Below are positions 43,372 through 51,474 of a stretch of DNA of 51,711 bases, one piece after another. The stretch spans positions 1 to 51,711 of the forward strand of contig JAJDEW010000054.1 of NCBI GenBank assembly GCA_029259595.1, written 5' to 3'. Positions within the stretch are counted from its first letter, which is position 1. Each line of letters starts with the position of its first letter. Below the pieces are notes generated by a model, which searched no databases, had not been told where the DNA came from, and was given only the letters and a program-made list of their open reading frames with translations. The position numbers were made by a program, and so were the translations under genes. Source of the stretch: Planctomycetota bacterium (lineage in GTDB: Bacteria > Planctomycetota > UBA1135 > GCA-002686595).

Positions 43372-44481
43372 TCAGGTCGTCTTCTTCTTGCGTGTTCGGG
43401 AGTAGAAGGGGAGCTCTCGCACGGCGCAGGGTTGGCGCTTGCCGCGGATGTCGAGCTCGAGTTCGCGGCCCGGCGTGTCCTGGCCCAGGACGACGTAAGC
43501 CGAGCCGATGTTCGTGTCGAGCGTGGGGGAGACACCACCGGACACGACGTGCCCGACTTCCTCGTCGCCGGCATAGAGGGTCATGCCCTGGCGGGGGACG
43601 CGCGGACCGGGCGAGGTGATGCCGACCAAGCGCCGGCGCGGGTTCGCCTTCAGGCGCTCGAGCGCGGTCCGTCCGACGAAGTCGCCCTTTTCCGGGGTCA
43701 GGGCGATGCCGAAGGCGAGCCCCGCTTCCCAGGGGTCGTGTTCGAGATCGATCTCGTGACCATAAAGCGCCATGCCCGCCTCGAGCCGCAGCGTGTCGCG
43801 CGCGCCGAGTCCGATCGGCTCGAGCCCGTGCGCCCGACCCGCGGTCGCGAGCTCGTTCCAGACCCGCGGACCTTCCGTCGTGGGGAAGTAGACTTCGAAG
43901 CCGTCTTCACCGGTGTAGCCGGTGCGCGAAAAGCGGATGTGCTCCATACCGCATAGGCTGCCGAAGCCGAAGCGGTAGTACTTGATGGAGGCCAGGTCGC
44001 AGCCGTCGACGAGCCCCTGCAGGATCTCCTGCGAGGCGGGCCCCTGCAACGCCAGCATCGCCGTGGCGTCCGTCAAGTCCTCGACCGCGGCGTCGAGCCC
44101 GTTCGCATGGGACCGGATCCAGTCCAGGTCCTGGCGCGTGTTCGAGGCGTTGACGACGAGAAAGACCGCGTCCTCGTCGCGATAGACGAGCAGGTCGTCG
44201 AGCGGGTAGCCCGACTCGTTGCAGAAGAGCGAGTAGCGGATCGCGCCGACCGGGATGCGGGCGACGTGGTTCGTCGCGACACGATCGACGAGCGCGACGG
44301 CGTCCTTGCCCGTGACGCGGAAGCGGCCCATGTGTCCGAGGTCGAAGAGGCCCGAGCGCGTGCGGACGGTCTTCGCCTCCTCGAGGATCGAGCGGTACTG
44401 GACCGGCATGCTCCAGCCGCCGAATTCGACCATCCGGGCCCCGAGGCCGGCGTGGATCGCATGGAGTGACGTTTTCTTCAT
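43372..44481 (-). CDS. gcvT: Glycine cleavage system T protein (aminomethyltransferase)
   Basis: The protein is 369 aa. It starts KKTSLHAIHAGLGARMVEFGGWSMPVQY, the family N-terminus, and has LFDLGHMGRFRVTG, VNASNTRQDLDWI, ALQGPASQEIL, SRTGYTGEDGFEVY, GLGARDTLRLEAGMALYGHE and FVGRTAL in order, ending with the barrel domain GYVVLGQ-type segment near 345. It moves the methylene group to tetrahydrofolate and releases ammonia. It is first in the operon gcvT-gcvH-lipoate transferase. A good promoter lies 15 bases upstream of the ATG. Confidence 0.96.
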   Translation of the reverse strand: MKKTSLHAIHAGLGARMVEFGGWSMPVQYRSILEEAKTVRTRSGLFDLGHMGRFRVTGKDAVALVDRVATNHVARIPVGAIRYSLFCNESGYPLDDLLVYRDEDAVFLVVNASNTRQDLDWIRSHANGLDAAVEDLTDATAMLALQGPASQEILQGLVDGCDLASIKYYRFGFGSLCGMEHIRFSRTGYTGEDGFEVYFPTTEGPRVWNELATAGRAHGLEPIGLGARDTLRLEAGMALYGHEIDLEHDPWEAGLAFGIALTPEKGDFVGRTALERLKANPRRRLVGITSPGPRVPRQGMTLYAGDEEVGHVVSGGVSPTLDTNIGSAYVVLGQDTPGRELELDIRGKRQPCAVRELPFYSRTRKKKTT

Positions 44482-44496
44482 GGTCTGAGCCGCGGG

Positions 44497-44525
44497 ACTC
44501 TAATCCAAAGGGGGAGTCCGGCCAA
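44497..44525 (-). promoter_or_regulatory. Sigma-70-like promoter of the gcvT operon
   Basis: On the minus strand TTGGCC (44525-44520) and TAGAGT (44502-44497) are 17 bases apart. The form matches the rpmB promoter (TTGTCC-17-TAGACT). I see no glycine-riboswitch fold in the short leader. Confidence 0.55.
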
Positions 44526-44597
44526 GTCTCGCCCCCTCGGAGGGATCCTGCCCGACCCCCGCGCCCGGACGAGGGTAGGTTCGAACAGGTTCCCCCC

Positions 44598-46205
44598 ATG
44601 CCGCGTTCCCCTCATCCGCGCATCTCCTGGCGGCTCGTCTGCGCCCTTTCGATCGCCCTCTTCGCGGGAGCGAGCCGGCTGCCAGTCGCCGCCCAGGCCG
44701 ACCCCTTCGCGAGCGGTGAGCGCTGGGCCTTCGACGCGCCCGCAGCCCTGCCCTGGATCCCGCGCAGCCTGACCTTCACGGGCGCCGGCGAGTTCGTCTG
44801 GGTCGGCCGCTCCGGCAGCCACCCGGGCTTCGCGCTGCACGCGGCCGGAGAGCTCGAAGCCCCGGATGCGGCGTTGCTCGTCTCCGATCTGCCCCAGGCC
44901 GCCTTCGGGGTCGTCCAGGTCGCGGCGGCGCGGGACGCCGTCGCGCTCTACGGGCTATGGCAGGAGGCCTGGCCGGACGTGTTGCGGCGCCGTACGCGCG
45001 TCGTTCGCATGGACCCGGCCGCGCCCGGCTTCACGCCCGCCTGGACCTTCGACCCTGGCCTTCTGACCAATGGAACGGCGCTCGTGGCCTGCTCCGGCGA
45101 CGGCGCGGGCCTCTACGTGGCGGTCTTCGACGACCTGGTGCGCGAGGTGCGGATCGATCGGCTCGAGCCCGCGACCGGTGCCGTGCTGTGGACACAGCGG
45201 CTCGGTGCCAACGGCCTGCGGCGGCTGGTCGTTTCGGAGGACGGCGCGCGCGTCGCGGTGGGGGCGGGCTCGTGGCTCTGGCTCCTGGATGGTGCGGACG
45301 GCGCGAACCTCCTGAACGAGATCCGGCTCGGTGCGCTCGAGGGACTCGCGCTCGACGCGGCGGGTACGACCCTGGCCGTGTCGGAGTTCGAGTCGACGTC
45401 GATCTACGTCGACGACGGCACGGGCTACACGAAGGTGCACGAGCTCGCCGACCCGAACGGGGAATGGGTGCTGCGCACCGCGCTCGACGCTACGGGAGCC
45501 ACGTTGGCCCTGTTGTCGTGGGATCCCGTCTCCGGAAGCGGCATCGGCGTGAGGGTCTACGACACGGCGAACTGGCAGCTCTTGAACGAAGAACAACAAC
45601 GCGGCGGCGTGTCGAGCCTGCAGAACTACCCCGTCGAGCTGCGCGTCAGCGACGACGGCGCGCGCATCGCCGCGGCCTTCTGGGGGACGGGCGACGGGCG
45701 CCCCGAGGTGCTGTTGCTCGAACGGGGGCAGCCCGGGGCTCGGCTCGAGCCGAACCTCGCCGGCAGCCCGTACGCGCTCGATCTGGACCGCGGCGGAACG
45801 CGGCTCGCCGTCGGCACGAAAGACCTGCACGCCAACCTCTTTGCGACCGACGGTACGGTGCGCCTGTTCGACACCGGCGAGCGTGAACTCCAGTGGATCG
45901 GTCCGACGCGGCCGGGCGGGACGCTCGAGCTGCGACTCGCCGCACCGGGAGCGACGGCGGCCCTGTTCCTGATGGGCTTTCCACGCCCGACACCGCTGAT
46001 CTTCGGTTCGCTCGGTGAGCTCTGGCTCGAGCCTGCGCGAGGGCACATCGTGCGTCCGGCCGCGCTCGTCGGCGCGCGCGCCGCGTGCACGGTCGGCATC
46101 GCGCCCGACCTGTCGCTCGTCGGGCTGCCGTTGATCGCCCAAGCGCTGACATGGGCGGGGGCCTGGCAGCTCGTTCCCTCCCTCGCTCGGCCCGTCGTCT
46201 ACTGA
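44598..46205 (+). CDS. Secreted WD40-like beta-propeller protein
   Basis: The protein is 535 aa from the ATG at 44598, with a signal peptide (LVCALSIALFAGASRLPVAAQA). It has repeated propeller-like blades: RRLVVSEDGARVAVGAGSWL, GLALDAAGTTLAVSEFE, ELRVSDDGARIAAAFWG and DLDRGGTRLAVGTKDL. The Dx(D/G)GxR(I/L)A pattern recurs roughly every 45-70 residues. No enzyme motifs, Cys pairs or haem motifs are seen. The C-terminal 100 residues differ and read like the outer-surface domain of similar planctomycete proteins (inference). Divergent from gcvT. Function unknown. Confidence 0.75.
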   Translation: MPRSPHPRISWRLVCALSIALFAGASRLPVAAQADPFASGERWAFDAPAALPWIPRSLTFTGAGEFVWVGRSGSHPGFALHAAGELEAPDAALLVSDLPQAAFGVVQVAAARDAVALYGLWQEAWPDVLRRRTRVVRMDPAAPGFTPAWTFDPGLLTNGTALVACSGDGAGLYVAVFDDLVREVRIDRLEPATGAVLWTQRLGANGLRRLVVSEDGARVAVGAGSWLWLLDGADGANLLNEIRLGALEGLALDAAGTTLAVSEFESTSIYVDDGTGYTKVHELADPNGEWVLRTALDATGATLALLSWDPVSGSGIGVRVYDTANWQLLNEEQQRGGVSSLQNYPVELRVSDDGARIAAAFWGTGDGRPEVLLLERGQPGARLEPNLAGSPYALDLDRGGTRLAVGTKDLHANLFATDGTVRLFDTGERELQWIGPTRPGGTLELRLAAPGATAALFLMGFPRPTPLIFGSLGELWLEPARGHIVRPAALVGARAACTVGIAPDLSLVGLPLIAQALTWAGAWQLVPSLARPVVY

Positions 46206-46349
46206 CTGACGCGCGAGGGCGGCGCGCGGAACCGGATCGGCGTGCGTCCGGGAAATGCTTGCCGGTTGCCTGCCAGGCCTGACATCCACGGACGAATCCC
46301 CTTCAGGTCCCGTGCGAGCCGGTCCGATAGCTGGCGAGCCGTCCCCGAG

Positions 46350-46398
46350 AAGATTCGAACTTGCCCCCCCGGTCCGGCTCGGACCGAATCTTTTTTTT
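46350..46398 (+). terminator. Intrinsic terminator directly before the mgl operon (possible attenuator)
   Basis: An outer stem (AAGATTCG at 46350-46357 with CGAATCTT at 46385-46392) encloses an inner stem (GGTCCG/CGGACC, 6 bp) and is followed by eight T (46391-46398). The first operon ATG is only 16 bases after the T run. It may end the transcript of the propeller gene or attenuate operon expression. Confidence 0.75.
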
Positions 46399-46413
46399 CA
46401 GGGATGCCCATTG

Positions 46414-47484
46414 ATGACGAACACCCTGATCGTCCGTGACGCCACTTTGGCCGTGAACGGCTCCCCCGAAGCGCGGGGAGAGCTGGATGAACACCTGCGC
46501 CAACGCGTGGGAGAAGTCGCGAGCTTCGACGCGAAGACGGTCGAGGACTGCATGAACGTCCTGCTCCCGTCGGCGGGAGCGAAGGACGCCGATCCTGAGG
46601 TCCTCGAAGCCTTGACCGTGCTCGGCCTGTCGCGCCCGGAGCTGGCCAACGATCTCGGCATTTCGGCGGTCACGACGGGACGCCGGCTGGCGGCGCGGCT
46701 CGAGAAGTCGAGCCAGTCCGAGCACGCGATGGCCGTCCTCGAGCTCTTGACCGAGCACTTCCCCGGACACAAGGCACTGGAGCGGGACCTTGCAGCCCTG
46801 ATGCGGCGCAAGGGCATGGTCCAGGACCTCGTCAACCGCTACCTGGACCGGGCCCAGGGCTTGCTCAAGCGCGGCAAGTCGCAAGAGGCGCTGGAATGGT
46901 TGCGCGAGGTGATCCTCCTGGATCGGTCGCGCAAGGACGTCGCCCGGATGATCCGGGACTTGCGCTTCCAGGAGGTCGACACGGTCACCGAGCGCCGCCG
47001 TCGCTGGCGCTTCGCACTGGGAGCCCTCGCCGTCTCCCTGATCCTCACGGCCGGCTTCCTGCGGGAGTACGTGATCCGTGAGTCCTACGAATCCCTGCCC
47101 ACCTTCGAGGCGGACGACCTCGGCTCGCTGCGACATCGCCTCAAGGCGGTCGAGGGCTTCATCGAACAGCATCAGGCTTGGCACGGCAGCCTGAAGGTCT
47201 TGGGTGAGCGCGCGCACTTGCGAGTCGAGATCGAGCGCATGGAAGAAGCGCTGCGCCGGGAGGAAGAAGAGCGTCACTCCGATCTCGCCCGCCGGCGGGA
47301 AGAGGCCAACCTGGCTCGGGACCGGGGCCTGATGGCCGCGGACTCCCGGGATTTCGTACGCGCGCTGGCCGAGTTCGAGTTGGCTCTCGAGACGGCCTCC
47401 CCTGACTGGCCCATGCGCGAGCGGGTCGAGAAGGACATCCAGTCCATCCACGACTACCTGGAGTCCGAGAAGGAATCCAAATGA
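46414..47484 (+). CDS. Membrane protein with helical repeats and coiled coil, first gene of the mgl operon
   Basis: The protein is 356 aa with an ATG start. Residues 1-190 are helical with TPR-like repeats (AMAVLELLTEHFPGHKALER, GLLKRGKSQEALEWLREVIL). A short Arg run (ERRRRWR) precedes one membrane helix, about 200-215 (FALGALAVSLILTAGFL). The rest is charged and largely coiled coil (about 255-310), with a final TPR-like segment, DFVRALAEFELALE. By the positive-inside rule the repeats are cytoplasmic and the coiled coil is outside. The stop overlaps the next start (ATGA). It may tether or place the complex at the membrane; that is inference. No close family recognised. Confidence 0.75.
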   Translation: MTNTLIVRDATLAVNGSPEARGELDEHLRQRVGEVASFDAKTVEDCMNVLLPSAGAKDADPEVLEALTVLGLSRPELANDLGISAVTTGRRLAARLEKSSQSEHAMAVLELLTEHFPGHKALERDLAALMRRKGMVQDLVNRYLDRAQGLLKRGKSQEALEWLREVILLDRSRKDVARMIRDLRFQEVDTVTERRRRWRFALGALAVSLILTAGFLREYVIRESYESLPTFEADDLGSLRHRLKAVEGFIEQHQAWHGSLKVLGERAHLRVEIERMEEALRREEEERHSDLARRREEANLARDRGLMAADSRDFVRALAEFELALETASPDWPMRERVEKDIQSIHDYLESEKESK

Positions 47485-48578
47485 TGAAGGTCCTCCGCAA
47501 GTTCTTCGCCCGCAACCGGATCCGCAAGGCCCGCAAGCGCCTCGCTTCCAAGCCGTCCCCCGTGACGTACGCGGCTCTGGCTCAGGAGTACGCCTTGCTG
47601 GGCATGACGCGCGAGGTCCAGCAGACCTGCGAGGAAGGCCTCGGTGCCTTCCCCGGCAACGTCGAGCTGGCTCGCATGAGCGAGCGCGCCCGTCGCCTGG
47701 AGCAGGACTCGCGGCTGTCGGAGATCAAGGGCGAGCTCGAGCACGCGCCGCGTCCGGCGCTCTGGCGTGAGCTCTGCAAGCTCCTGATCGGGTCGAACCA
47801 GCTCGCGCGCGCGGCGGAGGTCGTCGAGCGCTGGAGTTCCAGTCCGCAGGCGAACAACGAAGTCCACGTCCTGCGGGCGCAGGTGTGCCTCGAGCGCTAC
47901 CTCGCCGACCGGGGTCGCGACCAGGGCCGCGCCGCGCTGGTCGCGATCGAAGCGGCGATGGCCCACCTCCCCGGTGACGCGCGTCCGCTGCGGTTGCGGC
48001 TGAAGTTCACGACGCGTCTCGGCGCGCTGGAAGACGCCCGCAACTGCGTCGAGGAGCTCCTGAAGCTCGCGCCGGGCGACCCGGTGCTGGAAGCCCGCTT
48101 CCGCTCGCTCGCCGAGCGCTCCGACAAGGCTCCCACGATCGATCGCGCGCTGATCGAGGTCGAGCGTACCGGCCGCTTCTCGGACGAACTGGATTCCGAC
48201 GACGAGGCCAGAAGTCCCCATGGGGGCGACGTGCGCCCGATCCTGCGCAAGCTGGCCGAGCAACCCGACGTGACCGCCGCCTCCTATGTCAGGGGGGCCA
48301 CGGCCCTCGTTCGGGGCCCGAAGGGCGCCACGGCCGAACGACATGCCCGTGCGGTTCGCAACGTCCTCAAGAGTGGCAGGGCCACCGGTCGACGATTGGG
48401 TCTCGGGACTGTCATGCAGATTCAAATCGAAGGCGAATTCGGGACTCTGGCGATCGCGCCAGGAGAGCTGGACGCGGGCGCGGTCTGGACGACCGGTCAC
48501 CTGTCCCCGCAGCGCGAGCGTGAGCTGGCCGCTCTGGCCGGAATGAACGCGGCTACGGACCAGGAGGACGAGTCGTGA
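47481..48578 (+). CDS. TPR protein with C-terminal roadblock/LC7-like domain
   Basis: The protein is 365 aa with an ATG in the previous stop. A basic N-terminus is followed by TPR-like helices (TYAALAQEYALLGMTREVQQ, WRELCKLLIGSNQLARAAEV, LRLRLKFTTRLGALEDARN) to about residue 215. An acidic linker follows. Residues about 250-355 read like roadblock/LC7: RPILRKLAEQPDVTAASYV, ATALVRGPKGATAERHAR, LGLGTVMQIQIEGEFGTLAI, GAVWTTGHLSPQRERELAAL. Roadblock domains bind small GTPases of the MglA type, and the GTPase is encoded two genes downstream. The stop overlaps the next start (GTGA). Confidence 0.75.
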   Translation: MMKVLRKFFARNRIRKARKRLASKPSPVTYAALAQEYALLGMTREVQQTCEEGLGAFPGNVELARMSERARRLEQDSRLSEIKGELEHAPRPALWRELCKLLIGSNQLARAAEVVERWSSSPQANNEVHVLRAQVCLERYLADRGRDQGRAALVAIEAAMAHLPGDARPLRLRLKFTTRLGALEDARNCVEELLKLAPGDPVLEARFRSLAERSDKAPTIDRALIEVERTGRFSDELDSDDEARSPHGGDVRPILRKLAEQPDVTAASYVRGATALVRGPKGATAERHARAVRNVLKSGRATGRRLGLGTVMQIQIEGEFGTLAIAPGELDAGAVWTTGHLSPQRERELAALAGMNAATDQEDES

Positions 48579-49126
48579 TCAGCGCCCTTCAACCGCTCGC
48601 GGATCTGCCCGGCGTGAACCTCGTCATGATGGTCACGCACGATGGCGTCCCGATCGCGGTGCCCGGCAAGTCCCATCCCGTCAAGGACGAGGATGGCGAT
48701 GGGTTCCTGACCCAGGCCCTGGGGCGTGAAGACGTCTTCGCCGCACTGGCCGTGGGTTGGCTCGGCGAGCTCGAGCGCGCCATCGCCGAACTCTCCTGGC
48801 ACACGCCGCGTCGAGCCGTTCTGAAGTCCACGCGCGGCACTTTGGTGATGCATCGCACGGACACCGCGGTGCTTCTGGTCTTGCTCGCCAGGGGGCTCGG
48901 CCCCGAAGAGGTACGACTGTCGATGGAAGGAACGATCGCGCGGATCGAACGCGGCCTGAAGAACATGGGCAAGCGCTCCCACGCGTCGACCGCACCCCTT
49001 GTCGGCAACCCCGCGGAGCACGCCGCACTTCCCGATCCCCCCGCCGTTATGCCGTCGTTGCAATTGCCGGACGACGAGAGCTTCGGTGAGGCTGAAGAAC
49101 ACCAAGGAGAAGAGTCCTTCGGGTAA
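48575..49126 (+). CDS. Roadblock/LC7-domain protein
   Basis: The protein is 183 aa with a GTG in the previous stop. The fold follows the roadblock/LC7 pattern: LQPLADLPGVNLVMMVTHDG, VPIAVPG, DVFAALAVGWLGELERAIA, RRAVLKSTRGTLVMHRTD, TAVLLVLLARGLGPEEVRL, then a last helix. A C-terminal tail of about 45 residues is acidic and low complexity. It is a likely partner or GTPase-activating subunit for the adjacent MglA. It lies five bases before mglA. Confidence 0.82.
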   Translation: MISALQPLADLPGVNLVMMVTHDGVPIAVPGKSHPVKDEDGDGFLTQALGREDVFAALAVGWLGELERAIAELSWHTPRRAVLKSTRGTLVMHRTDTAVLLVLLARGLGPEEVRLSMEGTIARIERGLKNMGKRSHASTAPLVGNPAEHAALPDPPAVMPSLQLPDDESFGEAEEHQGEESFG

Positions 49127-49131
49127 TCGAA

Positions 49132-50208
49132 ATGGTCCAAATCAACTTCGCCCAGAAGACCGTCAACGTCAAGATCGTCTACTACGGCCCGGGTATGTCG
49201 GGCAAGACGACCAACCTGGAGGTCGTTCACCAGCGCGCTCCGGACAGCAACCGCGGCGACCTGACGAGCATCAGCACGGACGGCGACCGGACGCTCTTCT
49301 TCGACTACATGCCGCTCGAGCTCGGCACGGTCGCGGGAATGCGCACCTGCTTCCAGGTCTACACCGTTCCCGGCCAGGTCTACTACAACTCGACGCGCAA
49401 GCTCGTGCTGCAGGGGGTCGACGGCGTCATCTTCGTCGCCGACTCCTCGGCCTCGATGCTCGAGCAGAACCTCGAGTCGTTCCGCAACCTGGAGGAGAAC
49501 CTGAACGAGTACGGCAAGAGTCTCTCGACGATGCCGCACGTCGTTCAGTTCAACAAGCGGGACCTCCCGGACGCCATGTCCGTCGAGGAGCTGAACAAGC
49601 ACATGAACCCCCACAACGCCCCGACCTTCGAGGCGATCGCGAACTCGGGTCAAGGGGTGTTCCCGACGCTCAAGTCGCTCGCCGCGCAGGTGCTTCGCAG
49701 CATCATGCAGGAGACAGGCGGGGAGTCGAAGCCGTCCATGGCTCCGGCCAAGGCCGGCCCCGGCTCGAACGCTCCGGCGCCCCTGCCGAGCGCTGCTGCG
49801 CCGCAGCCCGCGAAGGCCGGCCGTCAGCCGACTTCGCCCGCGGCCCAGCCCGCACAGCGTCAGCGTCCCGCTCCGGTCGCGGCGCAGCGTGCCCCCGCCC
49901 AGTCCCCGTCCCTGAAGATGAAGAGCAACGGCGGCGCGACCCAGACGGCTGCACCGAAGCGAAGAAGCGCTGCGGACGTGATGGGACAAGCTCCCGCGCC
50001 CGCGCCCGCGGCCCGTCAGCGCACTCGTCCGCAGTCCCAGGGCAATGCCAACGCCGGCGCGCGCCGCTCGCGACCCAAGTCCGCGGCCGCCACCCAACAA
50101 GTATCTGCCCCGAAGAAGCGGGGTGGAGCTTTCTTCACAGGCGCCTTCATCGTGCTCGCTGCAGGAGCCGGTGCAGTCCTGGCCTGGTTCGCACTGAAGG
50201 TCCTGTAA
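49132..50208 (+). CDS. mglA: MglA-type small GTPase with linker and C-terminal membrane anchor
   Basis: The protein is 358 aa. Residues 1-195 are a full MglA: VKIVYYGPGMSGKTTNLE (P-loop), STDGDRTLFFDYMPL with Arg53, YTVPGQVYYN with Gln82, GVIFVADSSASM and FNKRD (residues 140-144, the guanine motif). The region matches Myxococcus MglA closely as I recall it, including both catalytic residues. Unlike known MglA of about 195 aa, it continues with a Pro/Ala/Gln/Arg-rich linker (about 200-330) and a membrane helix at the end (GAFIVLAAGAGAVLAWFALKVL). This is tail-anchored topology with the GTPase in the cytoplasm. It is twelve bases before mglB. MglA controls polarity and motility in myxobacteria; here the role is inferred. 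Confidence 0.92.
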   Translation: MVQINFAQKTVNVKIVYYGPGMSGKTTNLEVVHQRAPDSNRGDLTSISTDGDRTLFFDYMPLELGTVAGMRTCFQVYTVPGQVYYNSTRKLVLQGVDGVIFVADSSASMLEQNLESFRNLEENLNEYGKSLSTMPHVVQFNKRDLPDAMSVEELNKHMNPHNAPTFEAIANSGQGVFPTLKSLAAQVLRSIMQETGGESKPSMAPAKAGPGSNAPAPLPSAAAPQPAKAGRQPTSPAAQPAQRQRPAPVAAQRAPAQSPSLKMKSNGGATQTAAPKRRSAADVMGQAPAPAPAARQRTRPQSQGNANAGARRSRPKSAAATQQVSAPKKRGGAFFTGAFIVLAAGAGAVLAWFALKVL

Positions 50209-50220
50209 GAGGAAGAAGCC

Positions 50221-50721
50221 ATGACGACGAAGCGTGATCAAGAACTGAAGCGGAACCGCCTGGTCTTTTATGAACGGGACGTCGAGCGGCTGGATGCCGA
50301 GATCGACGCCTTCCTGGAACTCTCGAAGGCCCGTTGCGTGCTCCTGGTGGACCGCGACGGCCACCTCGTGACGCGCCGCGGGGAGCCGATGAAAACCTCG
50401 CAAGAGACGATCTCGGCCCTGGTCGCCGGGTCCTTCGCCGCCACGATGGAGATGGCTCGTTTGCTCGGAGAGTCCGAGTTCTCGATCCTCTTCCACCAGG
50501 GCAAGCGCGACTCGATCCAGCTCCAGCTGATCGGCGACCGGACCCTGATGGCCTGCCTGTTCGACGGCCGGACGAATCTCGGCATGGTTCGTTTCTACGC
50601 ACAGGAGACGGGCGAACGGATCGACCGCATCCTGGAGGAGATCTCCTCCGAGGATCGCGACGGCGGCTTGGACAAAGACTTCGGCAGCGATGCCGAGTCC
50701 GCCCTCGACAAGCTCTTCTGA
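50221..50721 (+). CDS. mglB: MglB-type roadblock GTPase-activating protein
   Basis: The protein is 166 aa with a good ribosome site (AGAGGAAG). It follows MglB of Myxococcus residue for residue in blocks: LVFYERDVERLDAEIDAFL, CVLLVDRDGHLVTRRGEP, TISALVAGSFAATMEMARLL, GESEFSILFHQGKRDSIQL and LFDGRTNLGMVRFYA. MglB dimers bind MglA-GTP and stimulate hydrolysis. A C-terminal acidic tail of about 25 residues is extra. It is the last gene of the operon. A terminator follows. Confidence 0.92.
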   Translation: MTTKRDQELKRNRLVFYERDVERLDAEIDAFLELSKARCVLLVDRDGHLVTRRGEPMKTSQETISALVAGSFAATMEMARLLGESEFSILFHQGKRDSIQLQLIGDRTLMACLFDGRTNLGMVRFYAQETGERIDRILEEISSEDRDGGLDKDFGSDAESALDKLF

Positions 50722-50765
50722 GAGCCTGCGCTCGAGCGGGACCGAGCTCTCGCCCGTAGCGAACG

Positions 50766-50812
50766 CGGCGGCAGTTGCGGGAGCCCATCGGCTCCCCGGC
50801 TGCCGCCGTTTC
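50766..50812 (+). terminator. Probable terminator of the mgl operon
   Basis: A two-part stem, CGGCGGCAG with CTGCCGCCG (9 bp) and inside it GGGAGCC with GGCTCCC (7 bp), has a 4-base loop. It is followed by TTTCGTTGG, a weak T-tract, 45 bases after the mglB stop. Confidence 0.7.
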
Positions 50813-51021
50813 GTTGGCGGCCTCGCTGGCCTGCGGCAGCGGAGGTCCCGGGCCGAACCGAGCTCTGAGCTGCGGGCACCCGGGGAGGGGCCCTGGATCC
50901 GGAGACCGGCGCGCAATCCGGGTCACGCCGGTACCGGGGTCACGGGCCTGCGAGCGGGCTCCAGCGGGTCCCAGCCGAGCCCGCGGCGGTCCCGTGTGCC
51001 CCGACGAGCTCACTCCTGCTC

Positions 51022-51050
51022 TTGTCCTGGTCTCCGAGCGCCGCTAGACT
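51022..51050 (+). promoter_or_regulatory. Sigma-70-like promoter of rpmB
   Basis: TTGTCC and TAGACT are 17 bases apart; each matches four of six consensus bases. The predicted start is about 85 bases before the rpmB ATG, so a leader is present. Confidence 0.55.
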
Positions 51051-51140
51051 CTTCCGCCCTTTGTGGGATGCGTCCGCCCTCGATCCGGATTCGAGCGGAC
51101 TCCCCCCCGGAATCACCGGTGCGAACCGGCGGAGCGAGCC

Positions 51141-51386
51141 ATGGCCAGGGTCTGCGAAATCTGCAAGAAGCGAACGGAGAGCGGTGGGTCGATCGCCAGG
51201 CGCGGTCTGCCCAAGAAGAAGGGCGGGATCGGTCTGCGAACGACCGGTCACACCCTCCGGAAATTCCGCCCCAACACCCAGCGCGTGCGGGCCTGGATCG
51301 GTGGTGAAGTCCGCCGCATCCTGGTCTGCACCCGTTGCATCAAGAGCGGCAAGGTCGTGAAGCCGCCCGTCGCCGCAAAGACCTAG
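51141..51386 (+). CDS. rpmB: 50S ribosomal protein L28
   Basis: The protein is 81 aa from the ATG at 51141. It is small and basic with MARVCEICKKRTESGG, RTTGHTLRKFRPNTQRVRAW and LVCTRCIKSGKVVKP, the L28 order. Two Cys pairs, CEIC and CTRC, form a zinc-ribbon site, so it is the C+ form of L28. It binds 23S rRNA in the large subunit. Upstream frame continuation to 51063 is rejected because it lacks homology. Confidence 0.93.
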   Translation: MARVCEICKKRTESGGSIARRGLPKKKGGIGLRTTGHTLRKFRPNTQRVRAWIGGEVRRILVCTRCIKSGKVVKPPVAAKT

Positions 51387-51438
51387 GACGCCGACTGCGG
51401 ACGTAGGGTAGACGCGGCACCCACGGCGTCGCGTGCCT

Positions 51439-51474
51439 GTGCCGGATTGCGCGGCTGCCGCCGCGCAACGGCAC
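51439..51474 (+). terminator. Hairpin after rpmB, terminator-like
   Basis: An outer 6-bp stem (GTGCCG/CGGCAC) and an inner 9-bp perfect stem (TTGCGCGGC/GCCGCGCAA) enclose the loop TGCC, 52 bases after the rpmB stop. No T-tract follows, so it may be a processing or stabilising structure instead. Confidence 0.5.

Larger units (their letters stand above)
50722..51140. other. Intergenic region mglB / rpmB
   Basis: These 419 bases hold the operon terminator at 50766 and the rpmB promoter at 51022. I see no gene, tRNA or other repeat in the rest, which is very G+C-rich with several short inverted repeats (for example GAGCTC and CCCGGG). Confidence 0.6.
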
